From contig NZ_CP030139.2 of NCBI RefSeq assembly GCF_003846445.2, forward strand, positions 1,963,223 to 2,027,222: 64,000 nt of DNA, in the 5' to 3' direction. This stretch comes from Synechococcus elongatus PCC 11801 (GTDB taxonomy: Bacteria; Cyanobacteriota; Cyanobacteriia; Synechococcales; Synechococcaceae). The notes under the pieces were generated by a model, which made no database searches, was not told where the DNA came from, and was given only the letters and a program-made list of their open reading frames with translations. The position numbers and the translations under genes were made by a program. This document shows, in pieces, positions 17,813 to 27,552 of this stretch. Position 1 is the stretch's first letter. Each line of letters starts with the position of its first letter.

Positions 17813-18163
17813 ATGCGCCGCTACGCTGCTTGGCTACTGGGTCTCCTACCGCTGGGTCTACTCATTACACCAGCACAGGCCGAGAACTGGATTCGAGTCG
17901 CTTCGGTCAGCAATCCCGATCTGACGATTTTTGTAGAAGCGGCTGTTCAGCGGGACGGGAACGGACGCTATCGCCAAATGACCGTGCGCTGGGCCGAAGC
18001 AGGACAGCCCGCAGCCACCGTGCAATTGACGGTGGACTGCCAAGATCCCAACCAAGGACTGAGCTATGCCCTCAGGAGTAATGGAGCGATGGGCGATCGC
18101 TGGCAGGCCGTCAATGCCCGCACCAAAAGTGCAGCTCTGAAGTTTGTCTGTCGGGAGTATTAA
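17813..18163 (+). CDS. Secreted hypothetical protein
   Basis: 116 aa with a clear signal peptide (MRRYAAWLLGLLPLGLLITPAQA, cleavage after AQA at 23). The mature part is a small beta domain with two Cys (VDCQD and FVCREY), probably disulfide-linked in the periplasm. No family recognised. It ends 3 bp before the methyltransferase start. Confidence 0.7.
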   Translation: MRRYAAWLLGLLPLGLLITPAQAENWIRVASVSNPDLTIFVEAAVQRDGNGRYRQMTVRWAEAGQPAATVQLTVDCQDPNQGLSYALRSNGAMGDRWQAVNARTKSAALKFVCREY

Positions 18164-18166
18164 CAG

Positions 18167-18910
18167 GTGGTTGATTCTCAGCCCGACGCGTCTTTCGCCG
18201 CAGTGCAGACGACCTTCAGTCAAGGCTGGCAGGTCTACGACAAGATCCTGCAGCACGACTACATGGATCACCAGCAGGTCTACGGCATCCTGCGATCGCA
18301 CTATCAGTCTTTAACGGCGCCGTTTGATTTGCTGGAGCTGGGCTGCGGTGATGCCAGCCAATCGGTACTGGCCCTGAATGGGAGCTTGATCCGCAGCTAT
18401 CGCGGCGTTGATCTCTCGGCAGTTGCGCTCCAACTGGCCGAAGCTCACGTCAGTCAGTTGCGGGTGCCGGTGTTGCTGCAAGTGGGTGAATTGCTGGACT
18501 ATCTGCAAACTTGCCGCGATCGCTTTGACCAAATCCTGGTGGCTTTTGCCCTCCATCACCTCAGCGCTGAGCAAAAGCAAGCTTTCTGGCAAGCTGCGGC
18601 TCAATGCCTGCGGACTGGGGGGCAATTATTACTGGTGGATGTCTTCCGACTGCCGAACGAAAGCCGCGAACAGTACCTCGATCGCTATCAGCAATTCATG
18701 GTGAGTCAGTGGTCTGCTATGACTGCGACTGAGCAGGATTTTATTAATGCTCACATTCGCCAAAGTGATTTTCCAGAGACCGATGCCAGCATGCGCGACT
18801 GGGCAGTAGCCGCAGGGTTTACAGATCTCGACTGTCTCTATTTCGGCAATGCTGACACCCAAAAAATTTGGCGCTGTAGCCTTCCTAAGACAGCAAAAGG
18901 GCTGGGCTAG
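18167..18910 (+). CDS. SAM-dependent methyltransferase (class I)
   Basis: 247 aa, GTG start. Motif I LLELGCGDASQ (about 48-58), acidic motif YRGVDLSAVAL, a post-I segment and VAFALHHLSAEQKQAFWQ mark the Methyltransf_12/25 Rossmann fold. The substrate is not identifiable; the YxxV/GxDLS style is close to small-molecule methyltransferases. Possibly co-transcribed with the secreted protein 3 bp upstream. Confidence 0.85.
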   Translation: MVDSQPDASFAAVQTTFSQGWQVYDKILQHDYMDHQQVYGILRSHYQSLTAPFDLLELGCGDASQSVLALNGSLIRSYRGVDLSAVALQLAEAHVSQLRVPVLLQVGELLDYLQTCRDRFDQILVAFALHHLSAEQKQAFWQAAAQCLRTGGQLLLVDVFRLPNESREQYLDRYQQFMVSQWSAMTATEQDFINAHIRQSDFPETDASMRDWAVAAGFTDLDCLYFGNADTQKIWRCSLPKTAKGLG

Positions 18911-18952
18911 AATAAGCCTAACTTCTGTCCTCAGCGGTTTCACCGCGATCGC

Positions 18953-19372
18953 ATGACCTTGGCTTCTCCGTCTTTGCCTACGCTCACTGATGATTCAGCC
19001 TTGGCACTCACCTTGGCAGCGGCAACGGCAGCGGACGATCGCAAGGCAGGAGACATTGCCATTCTGCGGGTCTCTGAGGTTGCTTATCTGGCGGATTATT
19101 TCCTTATCTGCAGTGGTTTTTCCGTTACGCAAGTCCGCGCGATCGCCCGCTCGATTGAAGAAAAACTGGCTGAAGACTTTAATCGTTTGCCCCTGCGTAG
19201 TGAAGGGGTTGCGGAAGGCCGCTGGGTGTTGCTGGATTACGGCGATCTGATCGTCCATATCTTCTTGCCGCAAGAACGTGAGTTCTACGACCTTGAAGCG
19301 TTTTGGGGCCATGCGGAGCGGCTACCCTACAGTCCCCCCGCCCCTGTCAATCAGTCGTCGTTGAATCTGTAA
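18953..19372 (+). CDS. rsfS: Ribosome silencing factor RsfS (Iojap)
   Basis: 139 aa. The Iojap core [39 protein letters not shown] is followed by EG...[27 protein letters not shown]. RsfS binds ribosomal protein L14 and blocks subunit joining when cells starve. First gene of a run with the CGLD27 protein and asparaginase. Confidence 0.93.
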   Translation: MTLASPSLPTLTDDSALALTLAAATAADDRKAGDIAILRVSEVAYLADYFLICSGFSVTQVRAIARSIEEKLAEDFNRLPLRSEGVAEGRWVLLDYGDLIVHIFLPQEREFYDLEAFWGHAERLPYSPPAPVNQSSLNL

Positions 19373-19390
19373 GCAAACTTGGGCGTAACG

Positions 19391-19891
19391 ATGCGATCCG
19401 TCTGTCCTGTTCCCGAAGAACAGCAGCCTCTCAACGAATATCAAACCCTCCAAGACTCCTGGTTCTTCAGTTGGGTCTGCCGTCCGGGCTTGGGCTATTA
19501 CCGACCGCTGCTCTGGATTTGGGGCTGGAGCTGGTTAATTGCAGCGCCTGTGGCAGCGGCGAGCTTTCGCCCATCGCGGGCGGGACTGGAATTTGTCTTA
19601 AGTGCAGCGGCTGGTGCAGCAGTCCCTGTTCTGTTTGCCCAAATTCAGCTCTACAGTGGGTGGCGGCATGTACGCGATCGCCTCGCTGCAGAGAGTGTGC
19701 CTTATGAGGAGTCGGGCTGGTACGATGGCCAGTTTTGGCAGAAGCCCTCGGAAGTCTTGGCCCGCGATCGCTTGCTGGCCAGCTACGAGGTTCAGCCTCT
19801 CCTCGATCGACTCAGACAGTCGATTGGCCGCTGTCTAGCATTTATTGGGATCAGTGCCTTGCTAATTGTGCTGTTGAGGGCAGGATTGTGA
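19391..19891 (+). CDS. CGLD27-like membrane protein (DUF1230)
   Basis: 166 aa from the ATG at 19391. CPVP.EQQPLNEYQ.L..SWFF is the recalled signature of the CGLD27 family, conserved in cyanobacteria, algae and plants. Two membrane helices (about 42-60 and 66-82) and a third near the C-terminus; YEESGWYDGQFWQKP...RDRLL lies in the soluble loop. Plant homologues are plastid proteins with an iron-related role reported; the cyanobacterial function is not established. The stop overlaps the asparaginase GTG. Confidence 0.85.
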   Translation: MRSVCPVPEEQQPLNEYQTLQDSWFFSWVCRPGLGYYRPLLWIWGWSWLIAAPVAAASFRPSRAGLEFVLSAAAGAAVPVLFAQIQLYSGWRHVRDRLAAESVPYEESGWYDGQFWQKPSEVLARDRLLASYEVQPLLDRLRQSIGRCLAFIGISALLIVLLRAGL

Positions 19892-20841
19892 GCTTAACCA
19901 AACGGGTACAGACCGCCCCGATCGCGGTACGACTGCTGCGCGAGGGCATTTTGGAATCCTCTCATTTGGTTGAGGCTGTGGTCTGCGATCGCCGGGGTCG
20001 CACCCTGTTCATTGCTGGCAATCCCGAGCACAGCAGCTTTATCCGCTCGGCGCTTAAGCCCTTGCAAGCCCTTGTCGTGCTCAAAACCGGCACGATGGAG
20101 CGCTTTGGACTGAGCGATCGCGATTTGGCGATTATCTGTAGCTCTCACAAAGGCTCGGTAGAGCAAGCGCGGCAGGCTTTCAACATCCTCTGGAAGGCGG
20201 ATATCGATCAAGCTGCGCTGCAGTGCCCGACCCCTGCAGGTCGCCGCAGTCCTCTGGAGTACAACTGCTCGGGTAAACATGCCGGTATGTTGGCAGCCTC
20301 TAAACAGCAGAATTGGCCGCTAGAAGGCTACATGCGGCGATCGCATCCCGTGCAGCAAGCGATTCTTGAGATCGTGGGTGACTTGCTGGGTATTCCAGCT
20401 GCGGAATTTATTGTTGCCCGCGACGACTGTGGCGTGCCCACGGTCTCGATGGAACTGCAACAGATGGCGACGCTCTACGCCCATCTCAGCTCTGGCGATA
20501 GCCCCGAGCTGGAGCGGATTCAGCGGGCGATGACTTACCACCCCGACTTGATCGCTGGCGAGGGTGAGTTTGATACGGAGCTGATGCGCCTCACGGAAGG
20601 CCGCCTGGTCAGTAAAACCGGTGCCGAAGGCGTGCAATGTATCGGTCAGGTTGGCGAAGGATTAGGGCTTGCCATCAAGGTGCAGGATGGGGCCAAACGC
20701 GCCAAAATTGCAGTCGCCATTCAGTCACTGCGCCAAATCGGCTGGATCAGCCCGGCGATCGCCGATCTCTTGGCGGAGCAATTCATGGTCATTGCGCCTT
20801 GCAAACGGCTGGAGGTGGATGGGGAATTGACCTTGCTATGA
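19888..20841 (+). CDS. L-asparaginase II family protein
   Basis: 317 aa, GTG start overlapping the CGLD27 stop (GTGA). Family PF06089: LLREGILES.H...AVV.D..G......GNPE...F.RS..KP.QAL, then CSSHKGS, YNCSGKHAGML and DDCGVPT.S. This asparaginase group is distinct from the E. coli AnsA/AnsB fold. Presumed to hydrolyse asparagine to aspartate and ammonia. Confidence 0.88.
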   Translation: MSLTKRVQTAPIAVRLLREGILESSHLVEAVVCDRRGRTLFIAGNPEHSSFIRSALKPLQALVVLKTGTMERFGLSDRDLAIICSSHKGSVEQARQAFNILWKADIDQAALQCPTPAGRRSPLEYNCSGKHAGMLAASKQQNWPLEGYMRRSHPVQQAILEIVGDLLGIPAAEFIVARDDCGVPTVSMELQQMATLYAHLSSGDSPELERIQRAMTYHPDLIAGEGEFDTELMRLTEGRLVSKTGAEGVQCIGQVGEGLGLAIKVQDGAKRAKIAVAIQSLRQIGWISPAIADLLAEQFMVIAPCKRLEVDGELTLL

Positions 20842-20936
20842 GCGACCTAAAGCCTCAAACCATCCTCTGAAGACTTTAGTTGTCATCTGAGGCTTGACAG
20901 CAGTGGATAACTCTGACATAGTAGAAATCTGGCTGA

Positions 20937-21013
<77 letters not shown>

Positions 21014-21019
21014 AATGAA

Positions 21020-21046
21020 GAGTCGCTCACTGAGCGGCTCTTTTTT
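21020..21046 (+). terminator. Terminator after initiator tRNA
   Basis: Stem GAGTCGCT/AGCGGCTC (one T-G pair) followed directly by six T residues, 6 bp after the tRNA CCA. A strong intrinsic terminator. Confidence 0.85.
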
Positions 21047-21094
21047 ATTGCTTTCAAGGCTAAATGCTGCAGACAGCACATCCTGAGCCTGTTT

Positions 21095-21325
21095 CTAGGT
21101 TTCCTCTTCCAGATCATCGGGATAAAGCTGAGCGTAGGCTGGCAGTTCTTCTGGATCGACGAGATGCTTCAGAGCCTCTTGCCGTGAGAGCAACACCCGC
21201 TGGGCCAAACGGGCAGCATCGCCATCTCGCAGTTCGGCATCCGCTAGGCGATCAAAAAAGTCGCGATAGAGCGCCACTAATTGATGGTGTAGTTCAAATC
21301 GCAGCTCATGGGTGTCCTTGGGCAC
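21095..21325 (-). CDS. Small helical hypothetical protein
   Basis: 76 aa, very acidic C-terminus (YPDDLEEET). The run LRFELHHQLVALYRDFFDRLADAELRDGDAARLAQRVLLSRQEALKHL is predicted all-helical. Codon use is normal for this genome. No recognised family. Confidence 0.55.
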   Translation of the reverse strand: MPKDTHELRFELHHQLVALYRDFFDRLADAELRDGDAARLAQRVLLSRQEALKHLVDPEELPAYAQLYPDDLEEET

Positions 21326-21465
21326 AGGCTTCGCAGGCAGAACGCTTGCAGCTATCCTACGCTCTCCTGTGACTCAGAACTTGTCGTCTGTTAGAGTTTC
21401 AGCTTCTATAAAGCAATGAGAAAGTCTGGGGCGATCGCAGACCGTTCCATCAGGGAGTGAGCACC

Positions 21466-22152
21466 ATGCACGTTCAAAGATTGCAGCGCTGGGCGATCGC
21501 CAGTTTGCCCCTATTCTTGGTGGCTTGCGGGGGCGGCCAAAACAGTGACACAGCTGTCACCCCTCCAGTGCCAACGCCACCCCCAGAGTTGCCTCCAGTC
21601 GCAACAACGCCTCCTGCTGCACCACCTCAGGGACTTCAGCCTCCGATCACCCCCCAACAGCGCCTGCAAACAGTGGTGACTGGCCGGACAGATCCTTTTG
21701 GTAGCCTGCAGACTGCAGCGGTTGTTCAGCTGCCTACCCCCCCTCGGCCGACAACTCCTCCCGGTGGTCCAACCGGTCCAGGGGGAACCCCCACCGCTGG
21801 GGGGCAACCGAGCGGTCCTGGCGGTATTCTGTTGCCTCCGGTGCCCTTTGCAGAACAAGTTGCTGTGACTGGCGTACTCGTTGCTGCGGGACAACCCTTT
21901 GCAGTTGTGGAGGTGCCTGGAGCCTTTGGTGGATCCCAGCAAGTACGTGTTGGATCCACGTTGGCTGGCGGACGACTCACGGTTGCCCGTATTGATGCTT
22001 TTGGGCCTGATCCGGTTGTCTACTTCCGTGAGCGTGGGATTCGCCAGCTCGTTTCACGTCGGGTTGGTCAGCCTGTTGCAACTGGTAATTCAGGAGTTGA
22101 TACGGTGACTGAGCAGATCTTGCAAGCTCCGCCACCACCGACTGGCATTTAG
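21466..22152 (+). CDS. Proline-rich lipoprotein
   Basis: 228 aa from the ATG at 21466, preceded by AGGGAG. A signal peptide ends in lipobox LVAC (Cys about 22), so a lipid anchor is predicted. Residues 23-125 are Pro/Thr/Gly-rich and disordered. The C-terminal half (VAVTGVLVAAGQPFAVVEVPG...QQVRVGSTL...DPVVYFRERGIRQLV) looks like a small beta domain, reminiscent of pilus- or transport-assembly accessory domains. Function unknown. Confidence 0.7.
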   Translation: MHVQRLQRWAIASLPLFLVACGGGQNSDTAVTPPVPTPPPELPPVATTPPAAPPQGLQPPITPQQRLQTVVTGRTDPFGSLQTAAVVQLPTPPRPTTPPGGPTGPGGTPTAGGQPSGPGGILLPPVPFAEQVAVTGVLVAAGQPFAVVEVPGAFGGSQQVRVGSTLAGGRLTVARIDAFGPDPVVYFRERGIRQLVSRRVGQPVATGNSGVDTVTEQILQAPPPPTGI

Positions 22153-22345
22153 AGCTACGGATTGAATCATTCTCACGCTTGCGCTTGGGGAGCGTTGGTA
22201 CTTGCGTGGCAGGCGATCGCGATTACCTCTTCTGAATTGAGGATGGGGATGGGTGACACTAGTACATCCTGCGGCTCATCCTCACGATTCTTGGGCTATT
22301 CGAGAGCCGGCTGTATGACCTGCATCGCAAGATCAAAGGGGCTGA

Positions 22346-22390
22346 AATAAAAGCTTCAAAGGCATAGAATTCAGTGGCTTTTATTTTTTC
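22346..22390 (+). terminator. Candidate terminator, long-loop hairpin
   Basis: Perfect 9-bp inverted repeat AATAAAAGC/GCTTTTATT followed by more T residues. The loop is about 22 nt, longer than usual, so efficiency is uncertain. It would separate the lipoprotein from glnN. Confidence 0.45.
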
Positions 22391-22391
22391 T

Positions 22392-22432
22392 GTAGAGAAA
22401 ATTAAGCCCCTAAAAAATCTGTCAACTACTCT
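22392..22432 (+). promoter_or_regulatory. Candidate NtcA-activated promoter of glnN
   Basis: GTA-N8-TAA at 22392-22405 (NtcA consensus GTA-N8-TAC) lies 21 nt before TACTCT (22427-22432), which fits the TAN3T -10 box. That spacing equals the canonical NtcA-dependent (class II) layout. It predicts a leader of roughly 175 nt before the glnN ATG. It fits known nitrogen control of glnN but is a motif match only. Confidence 0.5.
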
Positions 22433-22613
22433 TTGGCTCAATGCCAGTCTGGACTGGCGATATGACGGGCTACTGATGCGGTTGTGCGGATGATTTGAAG
22501 CCTAGAAACTGCTGAGTTTTTGCCAAATAGCTGATCTTCTTTCTGTATCTTTTCTAGCGAACTGGCCGGTTGGCATTGAGTACGATCGACAGATTAGCTT
22601 TTTGGAAAAATCC

Positions 22614-24788
22614 ATGAGCGGCAATGCAGCCCGGGTTAGCGCCGTCCACCAGATCATCAATCGGGAGCCGCTACCTTCCAAGCCTCCGGTCTCCCTCGAA
22701 GCAATCTGGGCAGAGAACGTCTTCGATCTCAGCAAAATGCAAGCGCGGCTCCCCAAAGCCGTTTTCAAATCGATCAAAAACACGATCGTCACTGGTCAAA
22801 AACTCGATCCTTCGGTCGCTGATGCTGTTGCCACGGCGATGAAAGACTGGGCGATGTCGAAAGGGGCGCTCTACTATGCCCACGTCTTCTACCCGATGAC
22901 CAACGTCACCGCCGAGAAGCATGATGGCTTCATCTCGGTGCAGGGCGACGGCAAAGTCATCTCTGAGTTTTCTGGCAAGGTACTGGTTCAGGGTGAACCG
23001 GATGGTTCTTCCTTCCCCAATGGCGGCATCCGCGACACCTTTGAAGCGCGAGGCTACACCGGCTGGGATGTAACCAGTCCTGCCTACATTATGGAAACCG
23101 ATAACGGTTCCACCCTTTGCATTCCGACGGTCTTCGTCTCTTGGACCGGAGAGGCGCTCGATAAGAAAGTGCCGTTGCTGCGATCGATCGCAGCCATGGA
23201 TAAAGCAGCTCGCAAAGTCTTGACCTTGTTGGGCAATACCGAAGTTGCTCCGGTCAACTCCAGCTGCGGTGCTGAGCAAGAGTACTTCTTGGTCGACGCC
23301 AACTTTGCCAGCCAGCGCCCCGACTTGCTGTTGGCGGGTCGCACCCTGTTTGGCCGCCCCTCGGCTAAGGGTCAGGAGTTTGACGACCACTACTTCGGCG
23401 CGATTCCGGAGCGGGTACAAGTCTTCATGCAAGATGTCGAAGAAACCCTGTACAAGCTCGGCATTCCCGCCAAAACCCGCCACAACGAAGTGGCCCCAGG
23501 TCAGTTTGAAATTGCTCCGTTTTTTGAATCAGCCAACGTTGCCAGCGACCACCAGCAGCTGATCATGACGGTGCTGAAGCAGACTGCCAAGAAGCATGGC
23601 TTCATGTGCCTGCTCCATGAAAAACCCTTCGCAGGCATCAACGGTTCTGGTAAGCACGTCAACTGGTCGGTCGGCAATGCGACCCAAGGCAACCTGCTCG
23701 ATCCGGGTGATTCGCCCCACGACAATGCTCAATTCTTGGTCTTCTGTGGCGCGGTGATTCGCGGCGTTCACAAGTATGGGCCGCTGATGCGGGCTGCGAT
23801 CGCGACGGCTAGCAATGATCACCGTTTGGGGGCTAACGAAGCGCCGCCGGCGATCATGTCAGTCTACTTGGGCACCCAGTTGGAAGAGGTGTTTGAGCAG
23901 ATCAAGACCGGCACTGTCACCGAGTCCAAACAGAAAGGAATCATGGACTTAGGCGTTGATGTGCTGCCCTATTTGACCAAGGACGCTGGCGATCGCAACC
24001 GGACCTCGCCCTTTGCCTTCACCGGCAACCGCTTTGAGTTCCGTGCGGTCGGTGCCAGCCAATCGGTATCGGGGCCATTGATCGTGCTGAACACGATTTT
24101 GGCGGACTCGCTCGACTGGATGGCCAATCGCCTTGAGCACGAGTTCTCGAAAGGGCTCGATGAAAACACCGCCATCCTCACTGTCCTCAAAGAAGTGATG
24201 GAAGAGCATGGCGACGTGATCTTTGGTGGCAACGGCTACTCCGAAGAATGGCACCGTGAAGCGGTTGAAAAACGTGGTCTGGCTAACCTGCCGACAACGG
24301 CGGATGCGCTGCCGGTGCTCAAAGAAGAGTATGTGGAAGACCTGTTCAAAAAAACGGGTGTTCTAACGCCGGTGGAGCTGGAAAGTCGCTTTGAGGTCTA
24401 CGCCGAGCAATACATCCTCTCGATCGAGGTGGAAGCGAAGTTGGCCGTCAACATTGCTAAGACGATCATCTACCCTGCAGCCGTTGAATATCTGTCGAAG
24501 CTGTCTACCACGATCGCCAGTCTCGGCAGTCTTGGCATTGACTTTGAAAAAGCCAGTGCCAAGAAAATCGCAGACCTAACCAGTGCTTTAGTGGCTGCTG
24601 CAACGGAACTCAGTGAAGCCCTTGAGAAAGAAGACTTTGCTGATACCGTTGAGCACCTGCAGTACTGTGCGAAAACGCTGCGTCCGCTGATGGATAACGT
24701 CCGGACCTATGCCGATGCCCTGGAAGCGGAAGTGGCAGATAGCTTCTGGCCGCTGCCGACCTACCAAGAGATGCTGTTTATCAAATAG
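22614..24788 (+). CDS. glnN: Glutamine synthetase type III
   Basis: 724 aa, far longer than the 470-aa type I enzyme. Makes glutamine from glutamate, ammonia and ATP. GSIII landmarks: the beta-grasp start with SFPNGG and ARGYTGWD, active-site [40 protein letters not shown] and a C-terminal helical extension. ATG at 22614; an upstream TTG would add four residues. In S. elongatus the enzyme is linked to recovery from nitrogen chlorosis (established knowledge). Followed by a strong terminator. Confidence 0.96.
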   Translation: MSGNAARVSAVHQIINREPLPSKPPVSLEAIWAENVFDLSKMQARLPKAVFKSIKNTIVTGQKLDPSVADAVATAMKDWAMSKGALYYAHVFYPMTNVTAEKHDGFISVQGDGKVISEFSGKVLVQGEPDGSSFPNGGIRDTFEARGYTGWDVTSPAYIMETDNGSTLCIPTVFVSWTGEALDKKVPLLRSIAAMDKAARKVLTLLGNTEVAPVNSSCGAEQEYFLVDANFASQRPDLLLAGRTLFGRPSAKGQEFDDHYFGAIPERVQVFMQDVEETLYKLGIPAKTRHNEVAPGQFEIAPFFESANVASDHQQLIMTVLKQTAKKHGFMCLLHEKPFAGINGSGKHVNWSVGNATQGNLLDPGDSPHDNAQFLVFCGAVIRGVHKYGPLMRAAIATASNDHRLGANEAPPAIMSVYLGTQLEEVFEQIKTGTVTESKQKGIMDLGVDVLPYLTKDAGDRNRTSPFAFTGNRFEFRAVGASQSVSGPLIVLNTILADSLDWMANRLEHEFSKGLDENTAILTVLKEVMEEHGDVIFGGNGYSEEWHREAVEKRGLANLPTTADALPVLKEEYVEDLFKKTGVLTPVELESRFEVYAEQYILSIEVEAKLAVNIAKTIIYPAAVEYLSKLSTTIASLGSLGIDFEKASAKKIADLTSALVAAATELSEALEKEDFADTVEHLQYCAKTLRPLMDNVRTYADALEAEVADSFWPLPTYQEMLFIK

Positions 24789-24842
24789 GCGCTGCTGAGG
24801 TCGAAGTCCTCGGTCTGTAATCACAATCAAGCTCTGGATGAG

Positions 24843-24876
24843 GTGTTGGGGGTCGTCTGGCCTCCAACACTTTTTT
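24843..24876 (+). terminator. Terminator of glnN
   Basis: 10-bp stem GTGTTGGGGG/CCTCCAACAC (one G-T pair) with an 8-nt loop and six T residues. Confidence 0.88.
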
Positions 24877-24939
24877 AATTTGGGACGACCTGAAAGTGGC
24901 TTCTCTACACTCAAAGCAGGAACGCTCTGGAAAACTCAA

Positions 24940-25194
24940 ATGTTGAATGATCGCGATCGCGCCAAACTGAAGCAACTCAAGCAGCAACTGCAAGAACCAC
25001 CGCCACCACCGGCGATCGAAGAAGACCCGGAAGCAGCGCTACGCCAAGAATTTGATGACTTGCTGAAAGGGCGAAAACGGATCAAGCCCAAGACGCAAGG
25101 CCAAGCCAAGGCCGCTCCAGCTCCTGCTGATGATTATGTAGAGTTCCGTAAATTACTGCTGGAAGATTCAGGCGATCGCCGGCAACAAGGTTGA
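24940..25194 (+). CDS. Small charged hypothetical protein
   Basis: 84 aa from the ATG at 24940 (MLNDRDRAK). Lys/Gln helix, then a Pro run (PPPPPA), then EEDPEAALRQEFDDLLKGRKRIKPK and a final VEFRKLLLED motif. Looks disordered with short helices. The longer ORF upstream crosses the glnN terminator, so the internal start is preferred. Family not recognised. Confidence 0.55.
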   Translation: MLNDRDRAKLKQLKQQLQEPPPPPAIEEDPEAALRQEFDDLLKGRKRIKPKTQGQAKAAPAPADDYVEFRKLLLEDSGDRRQQG

Positions 25195-25282
25195 AGAGTT
25201 CCTTAAATTTGGCGATCGCCTCCCCGAAATTCCTGACAATGGCGGCGCGAGATATCCACTTCGCTAATCGTGACAGGAGACC

Positions 25283-25306
25283 AAGCCCCCTCGTTGGGGC
25301 TTTTTT
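25283..25306 (+). terminator. Terminator before cysK
   Basis: AAGCCCC, loop CTCGTT, GGGGCTT, then a T-run: compact intrinsic terminator ending the 24940-25194 transcript. Confidence 0.8.
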
Positions 25307-25370
25307 GTGGTCTGTGAGGGAACCAAAGCGACTTGGTAGGATCAAACCCGGCCGCCCCACCGACAAACTC

Positions 25371-26357
25371 ATGGATATCCGCAACGGCTTTATCGACACG
25401 ATTGGGAACACGCCGCTGATTCGCCTCAACAGTCTGAGCGAAGCCACCGGCTGCAATATTTTGGGCAAAGCCGAGTTTCTCAACCCTGGTGGATCGGTCA
25501 AAGACCGGGCTGCGCTGTTCATCATCGAAGATGCCGAACGGCAAGGCAAGCTGCGTCCGGGCGGGACGGTCGTCGAGGGAACGGCGGGCAATACGGGCAT
25601 TGGGCTAGCGCATATCTGTAATGCCAAGGGCTATCGCTGCCTGATTGTGATTCCCGAGACCCAATCGCAGGAAAAGATTGACCTGCTGCGGACCTTGGGT
25701 GCGGAAGTACGGACAGTACCTGCTGTCCCCTATCGCGATCCCAACAACTACGTCAAAGTGTCAGGCCGCCTGGCGGAAGAACTGGACAACGCCATTTGGG
25801 CGAATCAATTCGATAACCTCGCGAATCGCCAAGCCCACTATGCCACCACGGGCCCTGAAATTTGGCAGCAGACTGAAGGCACCGTTGATGCATGGGTGGC
25901 GGCAACGGGAACGGGTGGCACCTATGCGGGTGTTGCCCTCTACCTGAAGGAACAAAGCTCCAACGTGCGTTGCGTCGTCGCTGACCCGATGGGGAGTGGC
26001 CTCTACAGCTGGGTGAAGACCGGCGAGATTTATCTGGAAGGTAGCTCCGTCACCGAGGGCATCGGCAACAGCCGGATTACCGCCAACATGCAGGATGTGC
26101 CGGTCGACGATGCCATCCAAATTGGCGATCCTGAAGCGCTGGAAATCATCTATCAACTGCTGCACCACGATGGTCTGTTCATGGGCGGTTCGGTCGGGAT
26201 CAATGTCGCTGCTGCCTATCGCCTTGCCAAGGAAATGGGGCCAGGCCACACGATCGTGACTGTTCTCTGCGACGGCGGAGCTCGCTATCAATCGCGGCTA
26301 TTCAATGCAGAATGGCTGGCCTCGAAAGGACTGCAAATGCCGCAGGTGAACCGATGA
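25371..26357 (+). CDS. cysK: Cysteine synthase (O-acetylserine sulfhydrylase)
   Basis: 328 aa from the ATG at 25371. PLP enzyme combining O-acetylserine and sulfide. GNTPLIRLNSLSE, then FLNPGGSVKDRAA with the Schiff-base Lys (about 43), substrate loop EGTAGNTGIG, and phosphate-binding GTGGTYAG. The GTAGNTGIG loop differs slightly from the TSGNTG of E. coli CysK, so close relatives such as another PLP beta-replacement enzyme cannot be fully excluded. Stop overlaps the next start (ATGA). Confidence 0.88.
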   Translation: MDIRNGFIDTIGNTPLIRLNSLSEATGCNILGKAEFLNPGGSVKDRAALFIIEDAERQGKLRPGGTVVEGTAGNTGIGLAHICNAKGYRCLIVIPETQSQEKIDLLRTLGAEVRTVPAVPYRDPNNYVKVSGRLAEELDNAIWANQFDNLANRQAHYATTGPEIWQQTEGTVDAWVAATGTGGTYAGVALYLKEQSSNVRCVVADPMGSGLYSWVKTGEIYLEGSSVTEGIGNSRITANMQDVPVDDAIQIGDPEALEIIYQLLHHDGLFMGGSVGINVAAAYRLAKEMGPGHTIVTVLCDGGARYQSRLFNAEWLASKGLQMPQVNR

Positions 26358-26647
26358 AACGCGATCGCCTACCGGCACTGCTGGCTTGGATTGCCGCCAA
26401 ATGCGCAGAAGAACTGGACGTCCGTCTGCTTGCGACTCCAACAGAAGAACTCTGGGGGCGCCACATCATCTGGCTATTTTTGCTGACGCGCAGCGAGCAG
26501 GAAGATCCGAGCGATCGCCAAGCCGTCAATGACTTCCTCGCGGAACTAGCCGATGAGGAAATGGCAGCTGCTCGGCAAATCTTCTTCCAGATTGTTGAGC
26601 AGAGACGAGCTGCCAACCCTGTAGCTTCAACGCCAGATCTGGGTTAG
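26354..26647 (+). CDS. Small hypothetical protein coupled to cysK
   Basis: 97 aa, ATG overlapping the cysK stop by 4 bp, so translationally coupled. All-helical appearance: RDRLPALLAWIAAKCAEELDVRL, ELWGRHIIWLFLLTRSEQ, DFLAELADEEMAAARQIFFQIVEQ. No family recognised. The 3' end overlaps the convergent cysQ by 4 bp. Confidence 0.65.
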   Translation: MKRDRLPALLAWIAAKCAEELDVRLLATPTEELWGRHIIWLFLLTRSEQEDPSDRQAVNDFLAELADEEMAAARQIFFQIVEQRRAANPVASTPDLG

Positions 26648-27513
26648 TCCAAACTGGCAAGAAGATCGGCGGCTTCTTGGCAGAGGCGATCGTGGGCGGG
26701 GCCGTTGCTAGCGATCAGGCAACCCCATTGGCTGATGTCGCCAGTGTTGTAGCGCAGGGCTGAACCGTCGGCATGACTGAAGCGCCCACAGGCTTCGAGC
26801 AATAGCAACTCGGGGGCAGCCATATCCCAATCCTTGGGCGCTGACTTGCCGGAGAGTGACAGGTAAACATCGGCGCGTTGCTCCGCGATTGCCACAATCT
26901 TGACGCCGACGCTGCCGACATAGATCTGCTGCTGCAAGGAAAGGCGATCGAGCAATTGCTGGAAGCGATCGCCCCGATGGGTGCGGCTGGCAACCAGAAT
27001 CAAATCGTCTTGGCGATCGGAAACGGTCAGCTTGGTCTGAGTCCCATCTTGCGTTTCTCGGTAGCAGCCTTGGCCTTGCACTGCCCAATAAAGAGTCTGC
27101 TGAGCCGGAATTGCAACGACGGCTAGGACAGGACGCTGCTGGTAGGTCAGGGCAATCTGCACGGCAAATTCGCCCGTGCGATCGATGAAATCGCGGGTGC
27201 CATCCAGCGGATCGATGATCCAAACCCAGTCTTGCGGTAGCGGCAAGGTTAGTGCCGTGCGATCGCTTTCTTCGCTGAGGTAGCCAAATGGCATATCGCT
27301 AAAAGCGGTTTGCAGCCGCTCCAAAACGTGTCGATGAATCGCTAAATCTGCGGCCGTAACTGGATCGTCACCCTCCTGCCACAGCTTCGGTGCTGCCTCA
27401 GCTTGAGCCGCATAGAACTGCAGTGCAATATTCGCTGCTTCCCAGCCCACTTGACGGGCGATCGCCAACACGGCATCGACTGGTTGACCGGCGATCGCAT
27501 GGAGAGGGGACAT
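26644..27513 (-). CDS. cysQ: 3'(2'),5'-bisphosphate nucleotidase CysQ-like
   Basis: 289 aa of the inositol-monophosphatase superfamily. Metal-binding motifs: DPVTAADLAIH (about 50-60), LSEES (79-83), DPLDGTRDFIDR (about 101-112) and WDMAAPELLLLEACG. CysQ-type enzymes convert phosphoadenosine phosphate to AMP, protecting sulfate assimilation, which suits the neighbouring cysK. An inositol phosphatase role cannot be excluded. Confidence 0.85.
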   Translation of the reverse strand: MSPLHAIAGQPVDAVLAIARQVGWEAANIALQFYAAQAEAAPKLWQEGDDPVTAADLAIHRHVLERLQTAFSDMPFGYLSEESDRTALTLPLPQDWVWIIDPLDGTRDFIDRTGEFAVQIALTYQQRPVLAVVAIPAQQTLYWAVQGQGCYRETQDGTQTKLTVSDRQDDLILVASRTHRGDRFQQLLDRLSLQQQIYVGSVGVKIVAIAEQRADVYLSLSGKSAPKDWDMAAPELLLLEACGRFSHADGSALRYNTGDISQWGCLIASNGPAHDRLCQEAADLLASLD

Positions 27514-27552
27514 AGCACTCTAGACTCGGCATGGAGATTCTACCCCTGCACT

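Noticed and set aside
19735-19887. N-terminal extension of the asparaginase
   Set aside because: Overlaps the CGLD27 gene in another frame; the GTG at 19888 gives the normal family length and a standard GTGA overlap.
22153-22613. Glutamine riboswitch (glnA RNA motif) upstream of glnN
   Set aside because: The conserved glnA RNA sequence blocks are not visible in the leader; only an NtcA-like promoter and a terminator-like hairpin are seen.
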